Shown: positions 54,368-63,374, numbered from the stretch's first letter. The stretch is DNA of 64,000 nucleotides from an uncultured Pelagibacteraceae bacterium (GCA_902525355.1 CABZGO010000006.1:1-64000); one strand, 5' to 3'. Notes: a model not told the origin generated them from the letters alone. Translations and numbers: made by a program.

Positions 54368-55159
54368 TTAATTACCCCAAACCACAGGAAACCAATCCTT
54401 TCTCATTTTATCTCCTGAATTTAAATCTATTCCTTCAAAAGGTGGAGAAGTTTCTCCTTTTCTATCAATGTATCTTACATCGTCTCCAATAAATCTTGCA
54501 GAGAAAGCTTTACGGCTTTTTTTGTCACTATTTCCTGAAGATGAATGTAAAACTTTAAAATTAAATAATATTGCATCTCCTATATTCATCTCTGTACTAA
54601 AAATATTATTTTTATCTATATTTGGCACGTCCATAAAATTTTTGTTATTTCTATACCAAGAAGAGTCATTTGACCATTTGGTAGGCTTTACTAGCATTGG
54701 TAATTTATGGGATCCTTTCAAAACTTTCAGGCAGTTATCTTTTGACACATTATCTAATGGTATCCAGAAACTTCCTGTATCATTTCCATCTACACAATAA
54801 TAAGGAAGATCTTGATGCCATGGTGTTTCCATTTTTGTTCCAAGTTCCTTTAAGAAAATGTGTTCATGAAAAACTTGAATTTTACTGGATTGAGTTGATT
54901 GAGCAACAATTTCTGCTGCTGGAGAATTAAAAATAAAATCTTTAAATTCCTCAATTCTTTCCCAGTTACAATAATCTTCAAAAAATCTTCCTTCCTGTGG
55001 ATTTGAAATATTTTCTCTTCCGTATGGACTTGGGTTATTCAATACTTTCTGAAATCCGTTTTTAAGTTTATCAATCCAAGGTAAAAAAGCTTCTTTGATT
55101 AAAATTACACCATCATTTTTATAATTTGAAATTTGTATATCAGATAGTTTTACTGTCAC
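54368..55159 (-). CDS. Phytanoyl-CoA dioxygenase (PhyH) family Fe(II)/2-oxoglutarate oxygenase
   Basis: A 263-residue double-stranded beta-helix oxygenase. Iron ligands are H115 and D117 in PWHQDLPYYCVDG and H205 in FKVLHSSSGN, with an arginine (R216 or R222) in SRKAFSAR for 2-oxoglutarate. SFWIPLDNVSKDNCLKVLKGSH is characteristic of bacterial small-molecule PhyH enzymes (ectoine hydroxylase or PhnY-like). The substrate is unknown. It overlaps the mtnP stop by ATGA and abuts mtnA, so it is firmly in the methylthioadenosine salvage operon. Confidence 0.88.
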   Translation of the reverse strand: MTVKLSDIQISNYKNDGVILIKEAFLPWIDKLKNGFQKVLNNPSPYGRENISNPQEGRFFEDYCNWERIEEFKDFIFNSPAAEIVAQSTQSSKIQVFHEHIFLKELGTKMETPWHQDLPYYCVDGNDTGSFWIPLDNVSKDNCLKVLKGSHKLPMLVKPTKWSNDSSWYRNNKNFMDVPNIDKNNIFSTEMNIGDAILFNFKVLHSSSGNSDKKSRKAFSARFIGDDVRYIDRKGETSPPFEGIDLNSGDKMRKDWFPVVWGN

Positions 55160-56028
55160 TTATTTAAAACTCTTCCTGCTACTGTTTTTAGTTTATCTTT
55201 TGTTTTTTGTGATCTTTTTTCTGGATCAGTAATTATAGCAACATCTAAGCAATTATTTGTTGGGTCATCTGGGTCAATATGATTATCAAAATTATCAACA
55301 AGATTTTTAATCATACTTTTTGCTTTAGAGGCATTATCTAATAATACTTTTATCACTTGTTGGACATCAACATTTTCATGATCTGGATGCCAACAATCAT
55401 AATCAGTCACCATAGAGACAGATGCATATCTAATTTCTGCTTCTCTTGCTAATTTGGCTTCCGGCATATTTGTCATTCCAATCACATCGGCTTTCCATGA
55501 TCTGTAAAGATTCGACTCAGCCAATGTTGAAAATTGTGGACCTTCCATTACCACATAAGTTCCTCCTTTTTGATAATCTATTCCTTCTTTTTTAATTGCA
55601 TTCTCACATGCATTCATTAAACCCTTAGAAGTTGGGTGTGCCATTGATACATGAGCAACTATTTCCTCATCAAAAAAAGTTTTATTTCGAGCAAATGTTC
55701 TGTCTATAAATTGGTCAATAATAACAAATTTACCAGGAGGCAAATTTTCTTTTAAAGAACCAACCGCAGAGACAGAGACAATATCTGTTACACCCAATTG
55801 TTTTAATGAGTCGATGTTTGCCCTAAAATTTATCTTTGATGGTGATATAAAGTGCCCCCTACCATGTCGTGGTAAAAAATAAACTTCTTTATTTTTATAA
55901 ACTGTTTTTAAAATCTGATCTGATGGTTTTCCCCAAGGAGTGTTTAAATCTATTAATTCTCTATCTTTAAACTCCTCAACATCGTAAAGACCACTTCCTC
56001 CAATTATTGCTAATTTATTATTTGCCAT
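55156..56028 (-). CDS. mtnP: S-methyl-5'-thioadenosine phosphorylase
   Basis: MtnP (290 residues) splits methylthioadenosine into adenine and methylthioribose 1-phosphate. It has the phosphate loop IGGSGLYDVEEF, LPRHGRGHFISPSKINFRAN, VVMEGPQFSTLAES and the MTA-type base pocket VTDYDCWHPDHENV. It leads an operon with PhyH, mtnA, the sulfatase and a small membrane gene. apt, which reuses the adenine released, is divergent with only 37 bases between, so shared control is likely. Confidence 0.95.
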   Translation of the reverse strand: MANNKLAIIGGSGLYDVEEFKDRELIDLNTPWGKPSDQILKTVYKNKEVYFLPRHGRGHFISPSKINFRANIDSLKQLGVTDIVSVSAVGSLKENLPPGKFVIIDQFIDRTFARNKTFFDEEIVAHVSMAHPTSKGLMNACENAIKKEGIDYQKGGTYVVMEGPQFSTLAESNLYRSWKADVIGMTNMPEAKLAREAEIRYASVSMVTDYDCWHPDHENVDVQQVIKVLLDNASKAKSMIKNLVDNFDNHIDPDDPTNNCLDVAIITDPEKRSQKTKDKLKTVAGRVLNK

Positions 56029-56065
56029 GTAAAAAGTAATTATATTGTATTTATAAATAACTATT

Positions 56066-56593
56066 ATGGATTTAAAAGATTATATTCGCTCAATTAAAGA
56101 TTATCCTAAAAAGGGTATTTTATTTAGAGATATAACTACTTTAATAAAAAATGAGACTGCTTTTGAGGAAACAATTAATCAAATCGTTGAGAGATCCAAA
56201 AAATTTAAGGTAGATAAGATAGCTGCAATTGAGTCACGTGGTTTTGTATTTGGATCTGCTGTTTCCTACATATTAAAAAAACCATTTATAATGCTAAGAA
56301 AAAAAAACAAACTTCCTGCTGATGTGCACTCAATTGATTTTATACTTGAATATGGAACAGCAACAATAGAGGTTCATAAAGACTCAATTTCAGAAAATGA
56401 TTCTGTTCTTATAATAGATGATTTGATAGCAACAGGAGGAACCGCAGAAGCTGCAGCTAAACTTATAGAAATTTCTGACGGAAATGTTGCAGCTTTTATA
56501 TTTGTCATAAATCTTTTTGACTTAGGCGGTTGTGATAATCTTATAAAAAAGGGATATAAAGTTGAAAATTTAATGGATTTTCCAGGTCATTAG
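56066..56593 (+). CDS. apt: Adenine phosphoribosyltransferase
   Basis: Converts adenine and PRPP to AMP. The 175-residue sequence has the family start DLKDYIRSIKDYPKKGILFRDIT, AAIESRGFVFG, and the PRPP loop VLIIDDLIATGGTAEAA. Length is normal. It is divergent from mtnP and so completes the adenine half of methylthioadenosine salvage. The tRNA-Met gene follows on the other strand. Confidence 0.96.
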   Translation: MDLKDYIRSIKDYPKKGILFRDITTLIKNETAFEETINQIVERSKKFKVDKIAAIESRGFVFGSAVSYILKKPFIMLRKKNKLPADVHSIDFILEYGTATIEVHKDSISENDSVLIIDDLIATGGTAEAAAKLIEISDGNVAAFIFVINLFDLGGCDNLIKKGYKVENLMDFPGH

Positions 56594-56595
56594 TT

Positions 56596-56672
56596 TGGTA
56601 GCGGGAAGTGGGATCGAACCACTGACCTCGGGCTTATGAGTCCCGCGCTCTAACCAACTGAGCTACCCCGCC
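56596..56672 (-). tRNA. tRNA-Met (anticodon CAT)
   Basis: The reverse strand folds as a complete 77-base tRNA: acceptor GGCGGGG paired with TCCCGCT (two G-T pairs), D-arm AGCTCAGTTGGTTAGAGC, anticodon arm GGGACTCATAAGCCC with CAT in the loop, T-arm GGTTCGATCC, and an encoded CCA end. The strong first pairing and body resemble elongator tRNA-Met of alphaproteobacteria. Ile2 (lysidine-modified CAU) is the alternative. It is intergenic between apt and the GST gene. Confidence 0.95.
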
Positions 56673-56686
56673 ATAAATTCCTGAGT

Positions 56687-56714
56687 GTTATAATAGAAAT
56701 TTTATATAACGCAA
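56687..56714 (-). promoter_or_regulatory. Candidate sigma-70 promoter of tRNA-Met
   Basis: On the minus strand TTGCGT (-35) is followed 16 bases later by TATAAC (-10), and the tRNA 5' end begins 14 bases after the -10 box. The spacing and matches fit a housekeeping promoter. The short distance means the tRNA leader is only a few bases. Confidence 0.5.
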
Positions 56715-56728
56715 TCAACTATTAAAAA

Positions 56729-57415
56729 TTAGGTTTTTTTAACTCCTGTTGGATGTGGAAACCCATCAATTACTAATTTCGGTTCAACACTTACATCAAT
56801 CAATTCAGGGCGTTTATCCAAATAAGATTTAACACTTTCGATATGCATTATGTCTTGCAAAAATTTTTCTAACCTAGGAAATTTTTTTATTATTGAGGGA
56901 TCAAGCATTTTAGATAAATCTAAATGATGAAACGCAACAAAATCACATGCTCTAGGCTCATCATAGATAAAAAATTTTTTATCATTATTATTCATGGCTT
57001 TTTCAAGATCTTCAAATCTTGACAATAAAAATGGCATCATGTCATTTTTTTTCTTTATAAATTTCTCACCTATTGCAAAATTTACTGTTGGGTTAAGAGG
57101 CATAAAAAGTTCCTGTGCACTCTGCATGATAGCATTTGCTTTAGCATTTAATATTGGATCAGTAATATTAATACCTGCTAAATTTTCAATAAATGTCATG
57201 ATTGCCATGCTTTGACAAATCTCATGCTTCTTATCTATAACCAACATAGGTAATTGTTTAAATGGTATATTAGGTTTTACCTCATACCATTCCTTATCAT
57301 AATAATCCCATGACATAATATCTTCATATTGAATATTTGTGTAATGAAATAATAAACGAGGAGCTTCTGCTAGTGCTCTCATTTTGAAATAAATTAATTC
57401 CAATTTATGTTTCAT
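56729..57415 (-). CDS. Glutathione S-transferase family protein
   Basis: A 228-residue GST: thioredoxin-like N-terminal domain with LELIYFKMRALAEAPRLLFHY, PFKQLPMLV with the cis-proline, and the glutathione gamma-Glu binding QSMAIMTFIE, followed by an all-helical C-terminal domain. The Tyr in LIYF could be the catalytic residue, as in sigma/alpha classes. Substrate unknown; a detoxification or thiol-transfer role is likely. It follows the small envelope genes on the same strand. Confidence 0.82.
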   Translation of the reverse strand: MKHKLELIYFKMRALAEAPRLLFHYTNIQYEDIMSWDYYDKEWYEVKPNIPFKQLPMLVIDKKHEICQSMAIMTFIENLAGINITDPILNAKANAIMQSAQELFMPLNPTVNFAIGEKFIKKKNDMMPFLLSRFEDLEKAMNNNDKKFFIYDEPRACDFVAFHHLDLSKMLDPSIIKKFPRLEKFLQDIMHIESVKSYLDKRPELIDVSVEPKLVIDGFPHPTGVKKT

Positions 57416-57424
57416 ATGAATTTT

Positions 57425-57607
57425 TTAGGAAGCTATAAATTTTATTAAATAATAGAGAATGCCAGTGATTATTGTTGCGTAAATGAAACCAATCACAAAT
57501 AACTTTATGATAGTTTTATTATCATCATACTTAGACTTTAAATAAACATAAATAATTGTATATATTCCAACGATTGCAATACTTAGCAGAATATCAGTTG
57601 GGTTCAT
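57425..57607 (-). CDS. Small two-helix membrane protein, unknown
   Basis: 60 residues, MNPTDILLSIAIVGIYTIIY then a short KSKYDDNKT loop and a second helix FVIGFIYATIITGILYYLI. Its ATG overlaps the stop of the upstream secreted-protein gene as ATGA, which supports it as a real gene. Function unknown. Confidence 0.6.
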   Translation of the reverse strand: MNPTDILLSIAIVGIYTIIYVYLKSKYDDNKTIIKLFVIGFIYATIITGILYYLIKFIAS

Positions 57608-58062
57608 TGGATTTCATCAAAAAATAATTTTTTTTGTTTGTATGTAAAAGGATATTCTTTTCCGATTGGTTGAAATTTTGTTTTAATAACCATTAAATTT
57701 TCTTTTCCTATTTTTATTTTCCAGGTGAGTTTTACATCACCATTAAATAATCTTAAAGCTCCTAATTTTGAAAATCTCCATCCATCTTCAGATATGATAT
57801 TGCCATTCTTATATCTTTTGTAATTCTCACTATCGAAAATATAGGTAACCTCCCCGTCGGTCCTTTCATCTTTAAGTGTAATTGCATAATTATTTAAAAA
57901 TTCAGCAGTTTGATTTTTGTTTAGTCCCCTTTTTGAAACAGACTTTAAAAAATCTGTAGTTTTGTCAACAGCTTCATCTATTTTGGTTTCGCTATAAGAA
58001 TAATTTGAGAATAAAAGCAGAAAAAAAAGCACAAAAAGGCTTTTTGATAATTTGTGAATCAT
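57604..58062 (-). CDS. Secreted protein of unknown function
   Basis: The track starts at a TTG (58074). The ATG at 58062 gives a standard signal peptide, MIHKLSKSLFVLFFLLLFSNYSYSETK, so I prefer it (152 residues). The mature part, about 125 residues, has a helical N-terminal segment and a beta-rich C-terminus (GDVKLTWKIKIGKENLMVIKTKF). No cysteines are present, so it is not a lipoprotein. I recognise no family. It is translationally coupled to the small membrane gene below. Confidence 0.65.
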   Translation of the reverse strand: MIHKLSKSLFVLFFLLLFSNYSYSETKIDEAVDKTTDFLKSVSKRGLNKNQTAEFLNNYAITLKDERTDGEVTYIFDSENYKRYKNGNIISEDGWRFSKLGALRLFNGDVKLTWKIKIGKENLMVIKTKFQPIGKEYPFTYKQKKLFFDEIQ

Positions 58063-58175
58063 GGTTTCGATCAATATAACATTTAGACCTTATTATTCAA
58101 ATTTAAGCAGTTTTATTTTGATTGTTTTAATTGGTTCAAAATAATAAGATTATTTAAAAAAAAGAGAGGGAAAAT

Positions 58176-59192
58176 ATGAATAAAACAAAAATATTATCAA
58201 AAAGTTTTGTTAGCTTTTTATTAGTTATTTCATTTGTAATTTCTTCAACTGTAGCTTTTGCTGAGATTGTTGGACGTCTATCTGTTCATTGGAGTCCAAA
58301 ACATCACAGTGCAAAGCATGCTCAAATTTTTGCAGATGAAGTAAATAAAAGAGCAAATGGAAAACTTAAAATCGAGGTGTATCCATCTAAACAACTTTTC
58401 GGAATTAGAGAAGTAATGGGCGCAGTAACTTCAGGAGCTGTTGAATTAGGAGGAATTGTTGGTGTTGTAAGTTTTCCACCAATTAATAAGAACTTTAATG
58501 TTGCCTCTTTTCCTGGACTATTTAATTCTTGGGAACAACAAAGAGGTTTTTTTCAAAATTCTTCAAAAGGAAAAGAAATTTGGGGTGAATTAACAAAAAA
58601 AACAAATTCAACTTTGGTCATGTACAACCCTGTTGGACCTGTAATGTCAATTTCAAGTGCGCGAGAATTAACAGGTATAGATGCTATGAAAGGTCTTAAA
58701 GCTAGAAGACTACTTAAAAGTGAAGAACCTATGTGGGATGCTCTTGGAGCAAACCGTGTATCTTTAAAGACTGGAGAGGTATACAATGCTTTACAGTCTG
58801 GGATGATTGATACGATTAATAGTCCCCCAGGAAGTATTAAAGCTTATAGTTGGTGGGAATTTTTAAAGTACGCACAAAAACCATATCAGTATTATGCTGA
58901 CGCTTATATAATGGCAAATTCTACCTGGTTTAATAGCTTACCAGCTGACTTACAGAAAATAATTATGGATGTTGGTAAAGAAGTGGGAACACTTTCAACA
59001 GACAGAATTATGGATCATGGTGAAACTGTTCTTAAAGAATTCCAAGACAGAGGCGGTGTAGTAACAACTCTTTCAGGAGCTGAGAAAGCAAAATTTGACG
59101 AGTTAATGAAAGATAAAGTTATGCCTGCAATGGCTAAAATGATTGATGCTGATGCTTTAAAAGCAGCACAAGATTACGCAAAAAGTAATTAG
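58176..59192 (+). CDS. dctP: TRAP transporter substrate-binding protein
   Basis: A 338-residue DctP receptor with a long signal peptide (to about residue 29, VAFA before EIVGRLS). Family core: IEVYPSKQLFGIREVMGAV, GLKARRLLKSEEPMWDALGANRVSL with an arginine in the carboxylate position, and NALQSGMIDTINSPPGSIKAYSWWEF. GAGAGGG is a strong ribosome site, similar to the one before the dctP at 23525. dctQ and dctM follow directly. The ligand is unknown. Confidence 0.92.
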   Translation: MNKTKILSKSFVSFLLVISFVISSTVAFAEIVGRLSVHWSPKHHSAKHAQIFADEVNKRANGKLKIEVYPSKQLFGIREVMGAVTSGAVELGGIVGVVSFPPINKNFNVASFPGLFNSWEQQRGFFQNSSKGKEIWGELTKKTNSTLVMYNPVGPVMSISSARELTGIDAMKGLKARRLLKSEEPMWDALGANRVSLKTGEVYNALQSGMIDTINSPPGSIKAYSWWEFLKYAQKPYQYYADAYIMANSTWFNSLPADLQKIIMDVGKEVGTLSTDRIMDHGETVLKEFQDRGGVVTTLSGAEKAKFDELMKDKVMPAMAKMIDADALKAAQDYAKSN

Positions 59193-59220
59193 AATAAAGT
59201 TATTTGCTTAATCTAATAAA

Positions 59221-59724
59221 ATGAAAGCGTTGCGAGCAGTTAATAATTTTTTAGCTTCGGCTTCATTAGCTCTCGCAATGTTCATCATTTTTATAATGGT
59301 TGCTGCTTTATTTTTAAGTGCAGCCACACGTTTTATAACTGGAACCGGATTTGCTTGGTTTATAGAATTACCGCCTGTATTAGTTAGTTGGTTAGTATTT
59401 CCATTATTAGGACCTCTTTTAAAAAAAGGACAACATATAAAAGTTGATTTTTTGACTCCTTTATTATCAAAAAAAAATAAGGAGATATTGTTTTTAATTG
59501 TAAATATAGTTGCACTTATATCTGCTTGTATATTCTTTAAAGCTGGTCTTGATGCAACAATCATGTATTTCAATTTAGGTCAAGTAATGGAAATTGAAAT
59601 TAGCATTCCTATATGGTGGATGTTTTTAGCATTCCCTATAGGTTTCTTGATATTAGCTTTAACTTCTTTGGAGTTACTATTCGATAACATTTCAAATTTA
59701 ATAAAAATTAAATGTTTGCATTAG
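59221..59724 (+). CDS. dctQ: TRAP transporter small membrane subunit
   Basis: A 167-residue DctQ with four hydrophobic segments, including ATRFITGTGFAWFIELPPVLVSWLVFPLLGPLLKKGQHIKVD, the family block with KKGQHIKVDFL. The ATG is 28 bases after dctP, with only a weak A+T stem (ATTAGA/TCTAAT, 59188-59217) between. Its end overlaps the dctM start by 13 bases. Confidence 0.88.
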   Translation: MKALRAVNNFLASASLALAMFIIFIMVAALFLSAATRFITGTGFAWFIELPPVLVSWLVFPLLGPLLKKGQHIKVDFLTPLLSKKNKEILFLIVNIVALISACIFFKAGLDATIMYFNLGQVMEIEISIPIWWMFLAFPIGFLILALTSLELLFDNISNLIKIKCLH

Positions 59725-60977
59725 CATCTATTCTTTCTTTGGTAGCATTAATAATTTCTGTTCCTATTTTTTTGGTATTTGGTTTAGGTAGCTCTATAGC
59801 TGCTATTGGTGGACTAAATCTTCCTTGGTCTGTTTTAATTCAAGTATCTTTTGGAGCTCTAACAAAACATGTGCTGATAGCAGTACCATTATTTATTTTT
59901 AGTGGGATGGCAATGCTTAAAGGTGGTGCAGCACTTAGGCTTGTAAGATTTGCAACAACTTTAGTTGGTCATTGGCCAGGAGGTCTAGGTGTTGCAATGG
60001 TTATTGCTATGGGTTTCTTCGCAGCGTTTTGTGGATCTATATTAGCTGCAATAACTGCAATTGGTACAATCATGATGCCTAAAATGATTGAACAAGGTTA
60101 CCCTACTCCATTTGTTGTAGTACTAGCTGCATCAGCAGCTTTACTTGAAGCCTTAATACCTCCATCTAACGCAGCAATATTATTTAGTGCGCTTACATAC
60201 GTGCCAGTTTCAAAAACTTTTGCAGCAGGTGTAATACCAGGTATTATACTTTTAATTTTAATGGTTCTATTGGTCCTATTTAAATGTAGACATATAAGAG
60301 CAGATAAAAAAGCGACATTAAAAGAAAGAATAAATTCATTTATTGCAGCACTTCCAGCATTGATAACCCCAATAATTATTTTAGGTGGTATATATGCAGG
60401 TTTTTTAACACCATCAGAGTCTGCAGCAATTGCTGGAGTTTATGCAGTAACAATAGGATTTTTAATTTATAGAGAATTAACTTTTTCATCTCTATTAAGT
60501 TGCTTGAAAGATACCGCAATAATTACCGCTGTTATTTTTTCAATAATCGCGACAGCTACTTTTTTAAGTGTTGTTCTTACCTATACTCAAGCCCCTCAAA
60601 AAATTATAACTTATTTTACAGATATGGGAGTAAGTGTGAATTTATTCTGGATAATGTTGGGAGCGATATGTTTAATTTTAGGAACATTTATAGAAATAGT
60701 TCCAGTATTTTATTTAACTGTTCCAATATTTGCTGCATTGACATTATCTTTTGATCAAAGCCTGCTTCACTTATATGTAGTATTTGTTGCTTTTGCTGGG
60801 ATAGGTATGATTACTCCACCAGTTTGTGTAGGAATATATACTGCTGCAGGTGTAATTAAAGAAAATCCTGCTAATGCGTTTAAGGAAGTCCCTTTATTTA
60901 CAATTGTTGGTATTATTTATGGAATATTAATGATTTTATTTCCATTTTTTTCAACTTGGTTACCAAGTCTTCTTTAA
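59712..60977 (+). CDS. dctM: TRAP transporter large membrane subunit
   Basis: A 421-residue DctM with about 12 membrane segments. HVLIAVPLFIFSGMAMLKGGAALRLVRFATTLVGHWPGGLGVAMVIAM, GSILAAITAIGTIMMPKM, LIPPSNAAILFSALTYVPVSKTF, and MITPPVCVGIYTAAGV are the usual blocks. It is slightly shorter than the other two DctM proteins here. Its stop abuts the stop of the convergent small gene at 60978. Confidence 0.92.
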   Translation: MFALASILSLVALIISVPIFLVFGLGSSIAAIGGLNLPWSVLIQVSFGALTKHVLIAVPLFIFSGMAMLKGGAALRLVRFATTLVGHWPGGLGVAMVIAMGFFAAFCGSILAAITAIGTIMMPKMIEQGYPTPFVVVLAASAALLEALIPPSNAAILFSALTYVPVSKTFAAGVIPGIILLILMVLLVLFKCRHIRADKKATLKERINSFIAALPALITPIIILGGIYAGFLTPSESAAIAGVYAVTIGFLIYRELTFSSLLSCLKDTAIITAVIFSIIATATFLSVVLTYTQAPQKIITYFTDMGVSVNLFWIMLGAICLILGTFIEIVPVFYLTVPIFAALTLSFDQSLLHLYVVFVAFAGIGMITPPVCVGIYTAAGVIKENPANAFKEVPLFTIVGIIYGILMILFPFFSTWLPSLL

Positions 60978-61178
60978 TTATTCTAGTCGTTCCCTAATTT
61001 CCTTTTCACAAATAATTCTAGCTTCTTGTGGAGTGATTTCTTTAAGTATTTTACCTTTGGCTATAACACAGGCTGATATAGATTTTTGAAGACTAAATTC
61101 TTCATATTTTCCTACACTTAAATAAAGAAAAATTACAGCTGCACCTAAGAACAATAATAATTTATAGTTTTTATACAT
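60978..61178 (-). CDS. Small membrane-anchored protein, unknown
   Basis: 66 residues: an N-terminal membrane helix (LLLFLGAAVIFLYLSVG), then a short charged helical tail with two cysteines. Its ATG shares a base with the desaturase stop (TAATG), which is the usual coupling here and supports a real gene. No family recognised. A partner role for the desaturase is only suggested by position. Confidence 0.6.
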   Translation of the reverse strand: MYKNYKLLLFLGAAVIFLYLSVGKYEEFSLQKSISACVIAKGKILKEITPQEARIICEKEIRERLE

Positions 61179-62179
61179 TAAGAAGCTTGTTTTTCTGGTA
61201 AAGAAATATCTAAATGATAATCAGGCTCATCTCTTTGTTTTCTAAGAGCTGGAATTATCTCTTTATAAGTATCAAATAATCCATTTTTAATTTCAGGTAA
61301 CTGATCTTTTAAATGATAATGTAATTTTTCTAAATTATAAGCTGGAACAGTTGGAAACATATGATGTACACAATGATATTCCATTTTCCAATATAAAAAG
61401 CTCAATATTGGATTTAATCTCATATCTCTAGCTGACAATCTATGATCTTTTACATCTCTCGCTAATCCAGCATGTTGTGTAAATGCAACTAACTTGTGTA
61501 ACCCCTTACCATAATAATGTGGTAACAAGAGATATAATACTGGAAGCCATGATGATATTAGGAGAGACCAAATAATTATAGAAAACCAAATACCAACATA
61601 AATTCTTGAAATCAAAATAGCTCTTGGTCTTGCGTTTTCAGGAATACTATCAATCATTACTTTAGTTTTTATACCAAGAGCATGTTTAACAACTTCGAAA
61701 GCAATACTTTTTTTAAAAAATAACAATTCACCAAAGGGAATTAAATTCATTATTAATTTTTTGGGAGTATCTTTATGATTATTGTCATATTCAATTTCAT
61801 GGTCATAAGGATTTTTTGTTGAATATGTATTTCCATGGTGAACAAAATGGGTAAATCTCCATCTCGTAGGCTCAAAATAAGCCATGAAACATGAAATATA
61901 ATAAAATATTTCATTTAAAAATTTACTTTTGAATGCTGTTTTATGACCTGTTTCATGCCAAATTGGATTACAAAAACAAAAAATATTTCCATAAATATAA
62001 AACCAAAATAATGACCACCAAGTGCCCCAAGTAAGATAAGCTAAAACTCCAACACAACTTAATAAGCTAAAATAAAAACCAACGTGTATCAGTCCTTTGA
62101 TATCTGATTTTTTTGTAAGCTCTTTTAAGATATCTTGATCAATGCTAGGTCTGAACCACTTTTCTAATTTAACGTCCAT
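61178..62179 (-). CDS. Membrane fatty acid desaturase-family protein
   Basis: A 333-residue di-iron membrane enzyme. The three histidine boxes are HETGH, HFVHH and HCVHH, in the order expected for fatty acid desaturases and related hydroxylases, and there are four or so membrane segments between them. A C-terminal YNLEKLHYHLKDQLPE follows the last box. It probably acts on acyl lipids in the inner membrane. The regiochemistry cannot be told from sequence. Beta-carotene hydroxylases and ketolases share similar boxes, but a desaturase fits best. Confidence 0.85.
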   Translation of the reverse strand: MDVKLEKWFRPSIDQDILKELTKKSDIKGLIHVGFYFSLLSCVGVLAYLTWGTWWSLFWFYIYGNIFCFCNPIWHETGHKTAFKSKFLNEIFYYISCFMAYFEPTRWRFTHFVHHGNTYSTKNPYDHEIEYDNNHKDTPKKLIMNLIPFGELLFFKKSIAFEVVKHALGIKTKVMIDSIPENARPRAILISRIYVGIWFSIIIWSLLISSWLPVLYLLLPHYYGKGLHKLVAFTQHAGLARDVKDHRLSARDMRLNPILSFLYWKMEYHCVHHMFPTVPAYNLEKLHYHLKDQLPEIKNGLFDTYKEIIPALRKQRDEPDYHLDISLPEKQAS

Positions 62180-62246
62180 AATTAATTAATTTATCTATAA
62201 TATTTAAATTATATAGTAATAAAAATTTAATAAAATATTTTATTTT

Positions 62247-63374
62247 ATGAGAAAATATATTCTTCTTATTATTTCTGTTCTTCTAATTGATTTAATATTA
62301 AGCAGTCTTATTTTAAAAAAAACTAAATTTTGGGTAAATAGTTCTTGGGAAAATAAGTGGTGGAGAATATCATCTCAAGTTTATCATCATAAAATACTTC
62401 CAAATATTAAAAAAAAGGAGAAATGGGGAGGCAAAATTGAAAGAGAACTAATTACCAATTCAATTGGTTTTCGCGATAAAGAGGTCCGAAAAATTGAAAA
62501 AGTTAATTTAGATAAAAAAAGAATTTTATTAATTGGAGACTCATTTATTGAGGGTGTTGGCTTAAACTATGAAAATACAATCTCTGGGCTTTTAGATGAA
62601 TATTTAAAAGATGATTATGAGGTTCTGAATTCTGCAGTTGGTTCATATTCTCCTAGTATTTATTATAAAAAAACTAAGCATTACCTCGACCAAGGTTATA
62701 AATTTGATCAAGCTTTAATTTTTTTAGATGTTTCAGATGTATTTGATGAATTATTTATAAAATTTAATGCGGATGGAGAAATACTTACTTATGAGGAAAC
62801 TAAACAAAGAAGTGTTCCAAAAAAACTATTTTATGCAACCGGAAAAATACTAAGGGATAACTTTTCCATATTTAGGTTTGTTTATATGCTATCCGATAGA
62901 ACTGAAATAATTAAAAATTATATAAAATTAAAATTAAAAACATCTAAAGAATTAAATAAAAGCTTTTTCAATACTACAAGGGATGAAGTAATATTTTACA
63001 GAATGACTCATATTGATAGAGGTTTTTGGACATATAATGTGGAAAAATTTAGCAAAATATCAAAAGGACTTGAGCAATCTGAAAAATATCTAATAAAATT
63101 ATTCAATTTATTAAATAAAAATAATGTAAAATCTACATTGATTATCTATCCTTGGCCAACTCAAATTTTCTATGGTGATAAATATCACGAAAAACATTGG
63201 AAAAAATTTGCACAAATAAACAAGATCAACTTTTTAAGTACTTACAACGTATTTAAGTCTGAGGATAATAAACAATTTATATTTGACAACTTTATATATG
63301 GAGATGTTCACTGGAATAATAAAGGTACTAAAATTATATTTGAAGAATTATTGAAACGGATTAATTTTTTTTAA
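62247..63374 (+). CDS. SGNH/GDSL-type hydrolase or acyltransferase-like protein
   Basis: A 375-residue protein with an N-terminal membrane or signal helix (LLIISVLLIDLILSSLIL), the SGNH block I GDSFIEGVGL and a C-terminal block V GDVHWNNKGTKIIFEE, giving Ser and His-Asp catalytic residues. The long helical middle is unlike classic esterases. Members of this kind may add or remove O-acetyl groups on surface glycans. Function here is unknown. It is divergent from the desaturase gene (67 bases). Confidence 0.75.
   Translation: MRKYILLIISVLLIDLILSSLILKKTKFWVNSSWENKWWRISSQVYHHKILPNIKKKEKWGGKIERELITNSIGFRDKEVRKIEKVNLDKKRILLIGDSFIEGVGLNYENTISGLLDEYLKDDYEVLNSAVGSYSPSIYYKKTKHYLDQGYKFDQALIFLDVSDVFDELFIKFNADGEILTYEETKQRSVPKKLFYATGKILRDNFSIFRFVYMLSDRTEIIKNYIKLKLKTSKELNKSFFNTTRDEVIFYRMTHIDRGFWTYNVEKFSKISKGLEQSEKYLIKLFNLLNKNNVKSTLIIYPWPTQIFYGDKYHEKHWKKFAQINKINFLSTYNVFKSEDNKQFIFDNFIYGDVHWNNKGTKIIFEELLKRINFF

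Noticed and set aside
59188-59217. ATTAGA/TCTAAT stem between dctP and dctQ of the third TRAP operon
   Set aside because: Six A+T-rich pairs with a mismatch, much weaker than the other receptor-permease hairpins. I do not count it as an attenuator.
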